Positions 1 to 9,639 of a stretch of 64,000 bases of DNA are shown piece after piece. The position numbers were made by a program, and so were the translations under genes. The stretch is taken from NCBI GenBank assembly GCA_964016885.1, contig OZ024757.1, forward strand, positions 27,117,454 through 27,181,453, given 5' to 3'. The first letter of the stretch is position 1, and every line of letters starts with the position of its first letter. The stretch comes from Eledone cirrhosa (taxonomy: Eukaryota > Mollusca > Cephalopoda > Octopoda > Eledonidae). Under the pieces are notes generated by a model. It did no database searches and had not been told where the DNA came from. It worked only from the letters and a program-made list of their open reading frames with translations.

Positions 1-9
1 TAGAGCATA

Positions 10-360
10 ATGTAGTGATGTGGTGTTTGGTCTCATAGTAGTGAGTGGTGTAGTGTGTGGTAGATAGTAGTGAGTGGTGTAGTGTTTGGTCTATAGTAGT
101 GTGTGGTCTTGTAGTAGTGAGTGGTGTAGTGTAGTGTTTGGTCTATAGTAGTGTGTGGTATATAGTTGTGAGTGGTGTAGTGTTTGGTCTATAGTAGTGT
201 GTGGTCTCATAGTAGTGAGTAGTGTAGTGTTTGGTCTATAGTAGTGTGTCGTCTCGTAGTAGTGTGTGGTATATAGTAGTGAGTGGTGTAGTGTTTCGTC
301 TATCGTAGTGTGTGGTCTTGTAGTAGTGAGTGGTCTCATAGTAGTGAGTGATGTGGTGGA
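10..360. repeat. minisatellite, about 48-bp GTAGTG-rich unit
   Basis: Imperfect tandem repeat of GTAGTGAGTGGTGTAGTG and GTTTGGTCTATAGTAGTG blocks in the first visible intron of the HSD17B8-like gene. Open frames across it come from the repeat and show no protein similarity. Confidence 0.85.
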
Positions 361-547
361 AGTAGTAAGTCCCACCATGTCTTATGCAGAAGTAGTGTAT
401 GATGAAGCTTCTATTGCTGGTGTATTTATTGCCTAGAATTCCTGTCAACTTTTTATAGATGTTTTATATGTAGAAACCTGATGAGATTGGAAGATTTTTA
501 CTGTAGTTGTGATTTAAAAACTATGATATTATTGTATCTGTTGACAG

Positions 548-643
548 GGTACATATCTCGTAATGAAGGCTGTGGCTACACTAATGATAAATAAGCAGAT
601 TGAGTGTGGGTCCATCATCAATCTTGCAAGTATTGTTGGAAAG
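548..643 (+). CDS. HSD17B8: HSD17B8-like exon (a)
   Basis: A 96-bp exon of 32 full codons after a TTGACAG acceptor and before a GTAAGG donor. It reads GTYLVMKAVATLMINK then QIECGSIINLASIVGK, covering helix D and the catalytic Ser strand of the SDR fold. Confidence 0.9.
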
Positions 644-3600
644 GTAAGGAAAATAGTAGGATTGATCTCCACTTTATCCACTGGCTGGATACAGCTGGTT
701 TAAAGGCTAAAGAGTTAACCTTGTGGGTGCTATAGCAATCTTCATATTCATTTGTGGGGTCCTTCTTGAGGCAATCAATGTTCCATGGCAGAATGTCCTT
801 TTTGATGCTTAACCCTTTCAGTTGCTTCTTTAGACCAGGAATATGGTCTACCTATTCTAGAAACTGGGGTGACAGCAATTATAGCTTCAATATTGGTCAG
901 ACAATTAAAATTTGATATGCAGTAATGTTTTAATAATTTAGTATTATTAGTGGTTGAAGGTGTGTGGCCTTGTAGTTAGAGTATTGGACTCACAATCATA
1001 CTGTTGTAGATTCAATTCTTCGACTGAGTGGTGTGTTGTGTTCTCGAGCAAACACTTTATTTCATGTTGCTTTTCATGATAGAGTGAATCCCTTCCTTTC
1101 ATTAAAACACCCCCAAAAACTTCCTATGAGTTGTAACATTGTTTTTTGTTTGTTTTACATTATTTGTAGTATTAGTAAAATTGTTATATATTTTGTATGT
1201 GACTGTAGTGTGGCAACATCGGACAGTGCAATTATGCAGCATCAAAAGCTGGAGTTGAAGGATTAAGTAAATCTGCTGCAAAAGAACTTTCCAGGTAAAT
1301 TCTGTTCCTATATCTCAACATAACTTCCCAGGTAAATTCTGTTCCTATATCTCAACATAACTTCCCAGGTAAATTCTGTTCCTATATCTCACCATAACTT
1401 TCCAGGTAAATTCTGTTCCTATATCTCAACATAACTTTCCAGGTAAATTCTGTTCCTATATCCCAACATAACTTTCCAGGTAAATTCTGTTCCTATATCT
1501 CACCATAACTTTCCAGGTAAATTCTGTTCCTATATCTCACCATAACTTCCCAGGTAAATTCTGTTCCTATATCTCACCATAACTTTCCAGGTAAATTCTG
1601 TTCCTATATCTCACCATAACTTCCCAGGTAAATTCTGTTCCTATATCTCAACATAACTTTCCAGATAAATTCTGTTCCTATATCTCACCATAACTTTCCA
1701 GGTAAATTCTGTTCCTATATCTCAACATAACTTCCCAGGTAAATTCTGTTCCTATATCTCAACATAACTTTCCAGGTAAATTCTGTTCCTATATCTCAAC
1801 ATAACTTTCCAGGTAAATTCTGTTCCTATATCTCAACATAACTTTCCAGGTAAATTCTGTTCCTATATCTCAACATAACTTCCCAGGTAAATTCTGTTCC
1901 TATATCTCAACATAACTTTCCAGGTAAATTCTGTTCCTATATCTCAACATAACTTTCCAGGTAAATTCTGTTCCTATATCTCAACATAACTTTCCAGGTA
2001 AATTCTGTTCCTATATCTCAACATAACTTCCCAGGTAAATTCTGTTCCTATATCTCAACATAACTTTCCAGATAAATTCTGTTCCTATATCCCAACATAA
2101 CTTCCCAGGTAAATTCTGTTCCTATATCTCAACATAACTTTCCAGGTAAATTCTGTTCCTATATCTCAACATAACTTTCCAGATAAATTCTGTTCCTATA
2201 TCTCAACATAACTTTCCAGGTAAATTCTGTTCCTATATCTCACCATAACTTTCCAGGTAAATTCTGTTCCTATATCCCAACATAACTTTCCAGGTAAATT
2301 CTGTTCCTATATCTCACCATAACTTTCCAGGTAAATTCTGTTCCTATATCTCAACATAACTTCCCAGGTAAATTCTGTTCCTATATCTCAACATAACTTT
2401 CCAGGTAAATTCTGTTCCTATATCTCACCATAACTTTCCAGGTAAATTCTGTTCCTATATCTCAACATAACTTTCCAGGTAAATTCTGTTCCTATATCTC
2501 AACATAACTTTCCAGGTAAATTCTGTTCCTATATCCCAACATAACTTTCCAGGTAAATTCTGTTCCTATATCTCAACATAACTTTCCAGGTAAATTCTGT
2601 TCCTATATCTCACCATAACTTTCCAGGTAAATTCTGTTCCTATATCTCAACATAACTTTCCAGGTAAATTCTGTTCCTATATCTCAACATAACTTTCCAG
2701 GTAAATTCTGTTCCTATATCTCAACATAACTTTCCAGGTAAATTCTGTTCCTATATCCCATGACTTTCAGAAACATTTTTTCACACTTAGAGTTGCTGAA
2801 GCATGGAACAAGCTACCAATATCGGTTTTTAGCTGTTTGGACACTGCATTCATCAAAACTTCCATGCTTCCTGAAATAAGACAACACTACACCTGATATT
2901 TCCCCTCCATAAACACTCACGCATGTATCTGTGTGTATATCATGACTCATACATTTTATATGCTATACATGCACCTTTGATGAGTTGTAGTGCACTTGAG
3001 CACTGTACACACTAATTTTCATTATTATTATTATATCTCAATATAAAGGCAGTGGATTGGCAGTATCTGCAGAGGATCGGACGATGTGTTTTGCAGCATA
3101 GAGTTATGGCCCTTTATGATCTGAATTCAAATTGCGTCGAGGTTAACTTTGCCTTTCATCCTTACGGGGTCGATAAAATAAAGTACCAGTAATGCACTGA
3201 GATAATTGCTGGCCTTGTGCCAAAAGTAGAAACAATTATATCTCAATATAAGGCGGTGGATTGACAGAATCGGTAGAGCGTCAGACACCCTGCTTCTTGG
3301 CATAGAGTCACGGCCCTTTACATTCTGAGTTCGAATCCCGCCAAGGTTAGCTTTGCCTTTCATCCTTACGGGGTCGATGAAATAAAGTAGCAGTAATGCA
3401 CTGGGGTCGATATAATCGACTTTCCCCTTCCCCCAAATTACTGGCCTTGTGCCTATAGTAGAAATAATTGTTATATCTCAATATAAATTTTAGGTAAATT
3501 TTGTTTCCATATTTTAACCTTTTAATACTGGAAGAGGAAATAAAGAAAGGCGATGTACAAGACAAGTTTTTACTCATCGCTGTATTTGACAGCGTTGAGC

Positions 3601-3854
3601 TGTTTTAACGGCTATAATAGCGATGAAATTTCTCATTTTTTATGTAATATGACATGTAGTTAATGTTGAATTTAATTACTGTCATGTTTGTTACAGGTTC
3701 AATATCCGTGTCAACTCCGTCTTGCCAGGATTTATTGCTACACCCATGACAGGTACAGTTCCAGAGACATTTCTACAGAATCTCGTCAAACAAATTCCAC
3801 TACGACGACTTGGAACTCCTGAAGGTTTGTGATAGTTATTCTGTACATATATGC

Positions 3855-3893
<39 letters not shown>

Positions 3894-6800
3894 TGTGTGC
3901 ATACGTACACACACGTGCACTTACATACAAACGCACATGCATAATTGCTTTATCCTACCTACATAGAGAGAGAGAGAGATCTCATTGATATATGTGATGT
4001 ATCTGTGTAGGCTCACTTACATGTGATATCTCAGTTATCTCACTCACATATATGTGTGTAGTATCACATATATGTGTGTAGTATCATATCCAAGTTATCT
4101 ATTTAAAGCTGTATTTGTATTCGCATCATCAGTCTGGAACCCCTATCTTGCTCAGAACATTGACCTCCTGGAAACTGTTCAGAGACGTGCAACCAAGAAA
4201 ATACCCTCCATCAGGCATCTACCATACTCTGAACGCCTTGCTTCCCTGGGCATGGATACATTGAAGCTCCGACGTCTGGCAATGGACTTGGTAAACACCC
4301 ACAAAATTATTAACCATCTTGCCAACAACAACCCTGAGTACCTTTTTGATTTCCATGTGTCTAACACACGTGGACATGCCTACAAAGTCAGAAAACAGCA
4401 CAGCTCCCATGACTTTCGGAAACATTTTTTCACACGCAGAGTTGCTGAAGCATGGAACAAACTCCCTGCATCAGTTATTAGCTGTCGGGACACTGCATCC
4501 TTTAAAACCTCCATGGAACAAACTACCTGCATCAGTTGTTAGCTGTTGGGACACTGCATCCTTTTAAAACCTCCATGGAACAAACTCCCTGCATCAGTTG
4601 TTAGCTGTCGAGACACTGCATCATTTAAAACCTCCATGGAACAAACTACCTGCATCGGTTGTTAGCTGTCGAGACACTGCATCCTTTAAAACCTCCATGG
4701 AACAAACTACTTGCATCGGTTGTTAGCTGTCGAGACACTGCATCCTTTAACACCTCCATGGAACAAACTACCTGCATCAGTTGTTAGCTGTCGAGACACT
4801 GCATCCTTTAAAACCTCCATGGAACAAACTACCTGCATCGGTTGTTAGCTGCCGAGACACTGCATCCTTTAAAACCTCCATGGAACAAACTACCTGCATC
4901 AGTTGTTAGCTGCCGAGACACTGCATCCTTTAACACCTCCATGGAACAAACTACCTGCATCGGTTGTTAGCTGTCGAGACACTGCATCCTTTAAAACCTC
5001 CATGGAACAAACTACCTGCATCAGTTGTTAGCTGCCGAGACACTGCATCCTTTAACACCTCCATGCTTCCTGAGATTCGCCAACTCTGCACCTAATATTC
5101 CCCCTCCATACACACGGACATATGTATTTCATGACTCATACATTGTTCAGTTTCCTGACATTTGAACATTATTCTATGTACTATACATGCACTCACACAC
5201 CTGTGTAGTCTCACTCATATGTAATATATATGTGTAGTTTTACTCATATGTAATATATATCTGTGTAGTCTTACTCGGATATATCTCTATTATGCCACTC
5301 ATGTCAGCTGTCTATTCTGTGTAATTTCACTCACCTGTGTAACTAGTACACCACACAAACAACTTTCTCCTTAGTTCTGCAGCCCCTCCCTGGCAGGCTT
5401 CATACACCTCATGGGGTCCTTTTTTAGTAACCTTTCACAACATACAGAAATATGGTATAGTTGTCATCATCACTATTTAACATTCATTTTTCCATGCTAG
5501 CATGGGTTAGATATGTTGTCCTGTTGTGAGACAAACCAGATCAGATTACTGTGTCTTTCTCACACAGAACTGTTTCTGGCTTGGTTTATATGGCTGGGTA
5601 CTCTTCCTAATGCCCAGAACATTTATAGTGTGGACTGGGCACTTTTTGTTGTGTCACCAACACAACCACTTTACAGTGTGTATTGGGTGCTTTTTATTGT
5701 GGCACTAAAGCGACCACATTACAGTGTGGGCTGGGCACTTTTTGTCATGTTAGCAACAATGCTACTTGACAGTGTTGGCTTGGCATTTTTGTCATGTCAT
5801 CAACAAGGTCACTTTCTTTAGCGGTGTAACTATAGTAACCTGGATACATATTGCAAAGCTAATTATATGATATACATCCCATTCAACTATAAACCACCTC
5901 TATAGATATTCAACTATTTCTTTATTTTCTTTTGTATTTTATTTTATAATTTCAGATGTTGCTGAAGTCTGTTTATTTTTAGCTTCTAAACGCAGTGCAT
6001 ATATAACTGGGGCTTCTATAGAGGTTACAGGTTAGTTTATATTATAATTGTTATAGACACATCATCATTTCACATCCATTTATGGTTTCACCGATTACTG
6101 GTCCAATTAGTGGTCATAGATTTTCTCCATTGTAATTATGTATTGTGATAGGAAAATATGTATTATAATGTATGTATGGACCTGTAACTCTTGATGGAGT
6201 AGTAGGGGCGCCACATTAACATATGGCATATTTAAAAATCTGGCAGAGGTCCACTGCTATAGATATGATGATAGATCTATTGGAAAGTGGCTGTAAACAT
6301 TTCCTAATATATTGTAATATAGGCAGCAAATTGGCAAAGTTGTTAAAGTGTTGGATAAGTGTTTGGTTTGTGCTCTCTACGAGTTAAAATCCCACTGAGG
6401 ACAACTTTGTCTTTCATCTTTTCAAGGTTGATAAAAAAAGTACCACTCCAGTTCCAGTTACAGACTATGTAAGAGGGATCTATTGTAGCCCTGTATTACT
6501 AGGTACAGACTATGTAAGAGGGAGCTATTGTAGCCCTGTATTACTAGGTACAGACTATGTAAGAGGGATCTATTGTAGCCCTGTATTACTAGGTACAGAT
6601 TATGTAAGAGGGATCTATTGTAGCCCTGTATTACTAGGTACAGACTATGTAAGAGGGATCTATTGTAGCCCTGTATTACTAGGTACAGACTATGTAATAG
6701 GGAGCTATTGTAGCCCTGTATTACTAGGTACAGACTATGTAAGAGGGAGCTATTGTAGCCCTGTATTACTAGGTACAGACTATGTAAGAGGGAGCTATTG

Positions 6801-7366
6801 TAGCCCTGTATTACTAGGTACAGACTATGTAAGAGGGAACTATTGTAGCCCTGTATTACTAGGTACAGATTATGTAAGAGGGAACTATTGTAGCCCTGTA
6901 TTACTAGGTACAGACTATGTAAGAGGGAGCTATTGTAGCCCTGTATTACTAGGTACAGACTATGTAAGAGGGAGCTATTGTAGCCCTGTATTACTAGGTA
7001 CAGACTATGTAAGAGGGAACTATTGTAGCCCTGTATTACTAGGTACAGATTATGTAAGAGGGAACTATTGTAGCCCTGTATTACTAGGTACAGATTATGT
7101 AAGAGGGAACTATTGTAGCCCTATATTACTAGGCACAGATTATGTAAGAGGAAGCTATTGTAGCCCTGTATTACTAGGTACAGACTATGTAAGAGGGAAC
7201 TATTGTAGCCCTATATTACTAGGTACAGATTATGTAAGAGGGAACTATTGTAGCCCTGTATTACTGGGTAATCATTTCTGTCACACTACACTTGCCTACA
7301 ATATATTTTCTACACAGTGTTTAATTAAACATTTTTTTGCCTTTATTAGGTGGACTCAATTTCTAA
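548..7366 (+). CDS. HSD17B8: HSD17B8-like short-chain dehydrogenase, C-terminal five exons (partial)
   Basis: Joining exons 548-643, 1209-1294, 3697-3824, 5956-6030 and 7350-7366 gives about 133 residues with matching splice phases and AG/GT borders throughout. Visible features are the catalytic-serine strand (NLASIVGK), the YxxxK active site (NYAASKAGVEGLSKSA), the substrate-loop region (VNSVLPGFIATPMT) and the C-terminal ITGASIEVTGGLNF before a TAA stop. This order and wording match HSD17B8 (17-beta-hydroxysteroid dehydrogenase 8). In vertebrates that enzyme is an NAD-dependent oxidoreductase of estradiol and also the alpha subunit of mitochondrial 3-oxoacyl-ACP reductase, working with CBR4. 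The N-terminal Rossmann half with the glycine-rich cofactor motif lies left of the window. A FabG-like paralogue is the main alternative. The gene looks intact, with no frameshift or stop in the visible exons. Confidence 0.9.
644..1208 (+). other. intron a: MITE end and SINE
   Basis: Position 680-720 resembles one end of the TTAA MITE family (GGCTAAAGAGTTAA). The rest is plain AT-rich intron apart from the SINE at about 958-1070. Confidence 0.6.
958..1070 (+). repeat. tRNA-derived SINE, GTGGCTTAGTGGTTAGAG family
   Basis: The head (GGCCTTGTAGTTAGAGTATT) and B-box-like GATTCAATTC are followed by the GTGTTCTCGAGCAAACACTT tail seen in other copies in this window. It lies in an HSD17B8 intron. 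The ORF at 1033-1266 crosses it by chance. Confidence 0.65.
1209..1294 (+). CDS. HSD17B8: HSD17B8-like exon (b), active-site exon
   Basis: An 86-bp exon that enters in phase 0 and ends two bases into an Arg codon. It encodes CGNIGQCNYAASKAGVEG then LSKSAAKELS, including the YxxxK catalytic pair. Its last ten bases (AACTTTCCAG) and the donor GTAAAT are the seed of the 37-bp tandem array that follows immediately. Confidence 0.9.
1285..2757 (+). repeat. 37-bp minisatellite carrying the exon's 5' splice site, about 40 copies
   Basis: Each unit contains the exon end AACTTTCCAG plus GTAAATTCTGTTCCTATATC and a short ACATAACTTYCC linker. The first donor GT is at 1295 and the last at 2738, exactly 39 periods of 37 bp, so no indels have accumulated. 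Variants are few (TTTCCAG or TTCCCAG, CTCAAC, CTCACC or CCCAAC). Three units near 1665, 2070 and 2185 read CAGATAAAT and have lost the GT. Confidence 0.95.
2757..3030 (+). mobile_element. LINE 3'-end fragment (copy 1)
   Basis: Reads HFFTLRVAEAWNKLP on the plus strand, then TSMLPEIRQHYT and a stop, followed by a short 3' UTR ending in an ATT-rich tail. The RVAEAWNKLP motif is typical of the extreme C-terminus of CR1/Jockey-like RT ORFs. The same tail recurs at 4100-5220 and, reversed, at 61950-62175. Confidence 0.75.
3047..3240 (+). repeat. tRNA-derived SINE, GGCAGTGGATTGGC family
   Basis: The head GGCAGTGGATTGGCAGTATC, a B-box-like GAATTCAAATTG, the conserved core CTTTGCCTTTCATCCTTACG and the tail GGCCTTGTGCCAAAAGTAGA define this SINE. 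It has inserted into a degenerate unit of the 37-bp array (flank TATATCTCAATATA). Confidence 0.75.
3251..3473 (+). repeat. tRNA-derived SINE, GGCAGTGGATTGGC family, fuller copy
   Basis: It has an A-box-like CGGTAGAGCGTCAGAC, a B-box GAGTTCGAATCCCGCC and the GGGGTCGAT core. The tail (GGCCTTGTGCCTATAGTAGA) matches the other copies. Both flanks carry TATATCTCAATATA, so it sits in tandem with the preceding SINE. Confidence 0.8.
3473..3520 (+). repeat. isolated degenerate unit of the 37-bp array
   Basis: ATCTCAATATAAATTTTAGG followed by TAAATTTTGTTTCC aligns to the array unit with several substitutions. It is separated from the main array by the LINE tail and two SINEs. Confidence 0.6.
3697..3824 (+). 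CDS. HSD17B8: HSD17B8-like exon (c)
   Basis: A 128-bp exon between TTGTTACAG and GTTTGT. It completes the split Arg codon and reads FNIRVNSVLPGFIATPMT, then PETFLQNLVKQIPLRRLGTP, leaving one base for the next exon. VNSVLPGFIATPMT is the conserved SDR segment after the active site. Confidence 0.9.
3825..4100. other. intron: (TA)n, CA-rich and GA-rich simple sequence
   Basis: Short (TA)n at 3856-3885, CA-rich DNA to 3940 and a GAGAGA run near 3966. No gene or element was recognised. Confidence 0.7.
4100..4455 (+). mobile_element. LINE RT C-terminal fragment (copy 2)
   Basis: Open from about 4100 and reads SVWNPYLAQNIDLLETVQRR, ATKKIPSIRHLPYSERLASL and RRVAEAWNKLPASVISC. This is the classic C-terminal region of CR1/Jockey-like non-LTR RT proteins (W.P...D...LE.VQRRATK). 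It lies in an HSD17B8 intron in the same orientation as the gene and has no RT catalytic domain here, so it is a 5'-truncated dead copy. Confidence 0.85.
4456..5065 (+). repeat. 61-bp minisatellite born inside LINE coding sequence, about 10 copies
   Basis: Ten copies of AACAAACTACCTGCATCAGT, TGTTAGCTGTCGAGACACTG and CATCCTTTAAAACCTCCATG. The unit is the LINE segment for NKLPASVISCRDTASFKTSM. Because 61 is not a multiple of three, the frame shifts every unit and a TAG closes the ORF. Confidence 0.95.
5066..5230 (+). mobile_element. LINE 3' UTR (continuation of copy 2)
   Basis: CTTCCTGAGATTCGCCAACT, then an in-frame stop and CCCCTCCATACACACGGACA match the tail of copies 1 and 4. Degenerate tandem CTCATATGTAATATAT follows to about 5290. 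Confidence 0.75.
5290..5470. other. intron with no recognised feature
   Basis: Plain intronic sequence with scattered CTCACTCAC words. No coding or repeat identity was assigned. Confidence 0.5.
5483..5820 (-). mobile_element. LINE/SINE 3'-tail family with internal degenerate repeats
   Basis: CATTTTTCCATGCTAGCATG is the reverse complement of the shared LINE/SINE 3' end. The 5590-5820 part repeats CAGTGTGGACTGGGCACTTT about four times with divergence. Confidence 0.65.
5956..6030 (+). CDS. HSD17B8: HSD17B8-like exon (d)
   Basis: A 75-bp exon between TTTCAG and GTTAGT. With the carried G it reads DVAEVCLFLASKRSAYITGA then SIEVT, the C-terminal SDR segment that follows the substrate loop. Confidence 0.9.
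6031..6458 (+). repeat. intron with a degenerate SINE at about 6325-6450
   Basis: Up to 6320 the intron is unremarkable. From 6325, GGCAGCAAATTGGCAAAGTT through CTTTGTCTTTCATCTTTTCA is an old copy of the GGCAGTGGATTGGC SINE. Confidence 0.55.
6459..7268 (+). repeat. 45-bp minisatellite, 18 copies
   Basis: Unit TACAGACTATGTAAGAGGGA, GCTATTGTAGCCCTGTATTA, CTAGG. The span is 18 times 45 bp with almost no length change. It ends about 80 bp before the acceptor of the last HSD17B8 exon. Confidence 0.95.
7350..7366 (+). CDS. HSD17B8: HSD17B8-like terminal coding exon (e)
   Basis: After TTTATTAG, the 17 bases complete a Gly codon and give GGLNF then TAA, matching the GGLFM-type end of the family. 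The 3' UTR follows. The first clear AATAAA downstream is at about 8153, but its use is unproven. Confidence 0.85.
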
Positions 7367-7600
7367 AGCAAGTGATTCCTGATTCAACCTGAAAATAATT
7401 AATACCTTTGATCATAAATTAGCTGTGACTCACAATCACCTTATGATTAACCAAATCTACCAAGTCTAAGAATTCATATCAAAGCTGGAAATATATCCTT
7501 TATTTTTTAATTGTTTTTATTTCAGATTTTGTTTTTACTGCCAAAAGGCAATTATAATATATATATAAATATATATATATATACACACACACAAACACAT
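7367..7600 (+). other. 3' UTR / downstream region of HSD17B8
   Basis: AT-rich sequence without repeats to about 7500, then (TA)n and CA microsatellite near 7555-7590. Confidence 0.55.
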
Positions 7601-7750
7601 TGGCTTGTGTATCCCAGTTCTTAGAACAGGTACACCATATACCTGCATGTTGTAAGGGGCAACTGAAAGGGCTTCTAGTTTAAAACATTGCCTCAGAAAA
7701 TCCTGTCTAACCCATGCCAACATTGAAAAGTGGATGTAAAGACGATGATG
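7600..7750 (+). repeat. LINE/SINE 3'-tail copy
   Basis: Ends with GTCTAACCCATGCCAACATT and TGTAAAGACGATGATGATT, the sense version of the shared 3' end. Confidence 0.6.
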
Positions 7751-7854
7751 ATTCTTGTTGCCAACCCATGCTTTTCAGTTTTGGTAAAGATTCACTGACA
7801 TAATTAGTTTTTGGATGTGTGGAGATGCGTATACATACATACACATACCTAGAA

Positions 7855-7975
7855 ACCGTGGGCTTCCTTACAGTTTCCGTCTACCAAATTCACTCACAAG
7901 GCATTAGTTGGCCCAGCACTATAAAAGAATGACTTTTGCCCAACATGTCACACATTGGGACCATACAGGAAACCT
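7855..7975 (-). repeat. tRNA-derived SINE fragment, octopus OK/OR type
   Basis: TTACAGTTTCCGTCTACCAA, GGCATTAGTTGGCCCAGCAC and a degraded GTGCCACGCAGTGGGAC-like head match, in reverse, the tRNA-derived retroposon class described from octopus. Confidence 0.55.
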
Positions 7976-7979
7976 AATG

Positions 7980-8068
7980 TTTGATATATATATATATATA
8001 TACATATAATTTAAAAAGATATATATATATATAGAGAGAGAGAGGAGCGTAATTGATACCTTAACATA

Positions 8069-8128
<60 letters not shown>

Positions 8129-8225
8129 CTACTGTACAATTCTTCCATTTTGAATAAATTATTTTGAACTAAGTATGTATATATCTTTTTACATTCAGGA
8201 TTTCTGTATGTATATATATGTATGT
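7980..8225. repeat. (TA)n microsatellites and short GA run
   Basis: TA runs at 7983-8002, 8020-8034 and 8071-8122, with GAGAGAGAG at 8033-8043. Nothing else was recognised. Confidence 0.85.
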
Positions 8226-8349
8226 ATATGTAGAAATCTAGCCAGAAACAGTTCTATATGAGCAGGGCATGGTCACCTGACCCAACTTGCCTCAAATGGG
8301 ACAGCCTGTCTAACCCATGCTAGCATGGAAAGTGGACGTTAAACGATGA

Positions 8350-8356
<7 letters not shown>
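8225..8356 (+). repeat. LINE/SINE 3'-tail copy
   Basis: CAACTTGCCTCAAATGGGAC, CTAACCCATGCTAGCATGGA and GACGTTAAACGATGATGAT. The tail passes straight into (TA)n at 8353-8402. Confidence 0.7.
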
Positions 8357-8405
<49 letters not shown>

Positions 8406-8469
8406 GTATGTATGTATTTATATATATATATCTGTATGTATTTATATATACCTATATATCTGTATGTAT

Positions 8470-8560
8470 TTATATATATCTCTAGGATTCTTATATATTT
8501 GATATATATTTATCCTTATCGAGCCCTCTTTGGATTTTAGTCTTCACACTTATTATTATT
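8470..8560 (-). repeat. dispersed repeat, GAAGACTAAAATCC family (copy 1)
   Basis: GAGCCCTCTTTGGATTTTAG, TCTTCACACTTATTATTATT. Related copies occur at 10985-11065 and 59430-59520 in the opposite orientation. The twin-primed LINE is inserted just beside this copy. Confidence 0.65.
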
Positions 8561-8696
8561 ACTATATATATATCAGTATATCTAGGGCTGGTAAAATTCC
8601 CGAGATCGATGGACAAGTTCTCTCCAGCGGTCTCTGTCCCTCATTATTGCTGCCATGTCCTGCGTCTCCAACAGACCAGTGTCTGTCCTTAGGGCA

Positions 8697-9287
8697 TCAA
8701 CATACTTCCTCTTCCAGTGTGTCCATGTAGGGGCTCCACAGGAGCACTGAGTGCAATGTCAACTCTGGATGTCGGTGAGCATATCCAGCTAACCTCAGTC
8801 TCCTCTGTGTCACTTTTGAGCTGACTTTTGGGAGGCTCCCATACAGCTCTGAGTTTTTCATCTTTAGTGTATACTGATTAATGTTAAGAGCCATCCTCAG
8901 CATTCTCGTGTAGCACCCATCCACCATCTGAGAGAGTTTCTTGGTCAGTGTCCAAGTCTCAGACCCGTACAGCAGCACAGACTCCACTTCAGCAATGAAG
9001 AGGCGGATTTTCAGGTCTTTACGAAGGTCCGAGTTCCACACCGATCTCAAGCTGTGGCATGCCACCCAGGCTTTGCTCTTCCTCTCAACCACATCATCTT
9101 CCATATTCCCAATCTTTGCTCCCAAATACAGGAAGTCCTCAACCAATTCTAGCAGCTTCCCACCTACATTAGTAATCCCCTCTGGCTTCTCAACATTCTC
9201 TACCAGATATTTTGTTTTAGTCTCATTCATTCTCAGCCCCACACTCATCGACACAGTCTCAACCTCCTGCATCAAATCCTTCACTGA
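8697..9287 (-). pseudogene. LINE RT C-terminal segment, sense part
   Basis: Reads VKDLMQEVETVSMSVGLRMN, ETKTKYLVENVEKPEGITNV, then the SETWTL and RRLRLAG motifs typical of RTE/Jockey-like elements. It is open to about 8697 and has no start of its own. Confidence 0.8.
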
Positions 9288-9618
9288 TTCTGTGGACCGT
9301 CACTGCCTAATGAAGATCTTACAGGCTTATGGAATCCTCAAGAAGATAGTGGACCTGATATCACTGCTCTACACCAACACCAAAGCACAAGTCATTACAC
9401 CTAATGGGATGACAGAGTTCTTTGAGATACTGGGTGGAGTGCTCCAGGGAGATACATTGGCTCCCTACCTTTTTATCATCGTAGTGGACTATTGTATGCG
9501 CCTTGCACTGGAGAAACACCAGGACTCTGGCTTTACTGTAGCACCGGCTCAGAGCAGGAGAGTTAAGGTGAAAAAGATATTGGATGCTGAATTTGCCGAC
9601 GACATAGTTTTGGTGACA
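9288..9618 (+). pseudogene. LINE RT catalytic core, inverted part
   Basis: DRHCLMKILQAYGILKKIVD, SLLYTNTKAQVITPNGMTEF, GGVLQGDTLAPYLFIIVVDY, AEFADDIVLVTN. The FADD box is intact, but the segment lacks both the endonuclease and the downstream thumb. Confidence 0.85.
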
Positions 9619-9639
9619 AATATATATCAGTATATATGT

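Larger units (their letters stand above)
8566..9635 (-). mobile_element. twin-primed (5'-inverted) LINE insertion with candidate 16-bp TSD
   Basis: The minus strand from about 9288 to 8582 encodes the RT C-terminal region (VESVLLYGSETWTLTKKLSQ, QRRLRLAGYAHRHPELTL). The plus strand 9290-9618 encodes the RT core, including GVLQGD and the catalytic AEFADDIVLVTN. The end of the inverted core is where the C-terminal piece begins in element order, as twin priming predicts. ATATATATCAGTATAT flanks both sides (8566-8581 and 9620-9635). The product is non-functional because its domains lie on opposite strands. Confidence 0.8.

Noticed and set aside
1285..2757. CRISPR-like regular spacing
   Set aside because: The 37-bp units are contiguous with no unique spacers, and this is an animal genome.
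3251..3473. Functional tRNA gene
   Set aside because: A- and B-box-like words are present, but no cloverleaf closes and the sequence continues into a SINE body with many relatives.
4054..4542. 162-codon ORF as a possible host gene
   Set aside because: It is the C-terminal part of a non-LTR retrotransposon, runs into a minisatellite and has related fragments at 2757, 24285 and 61952.
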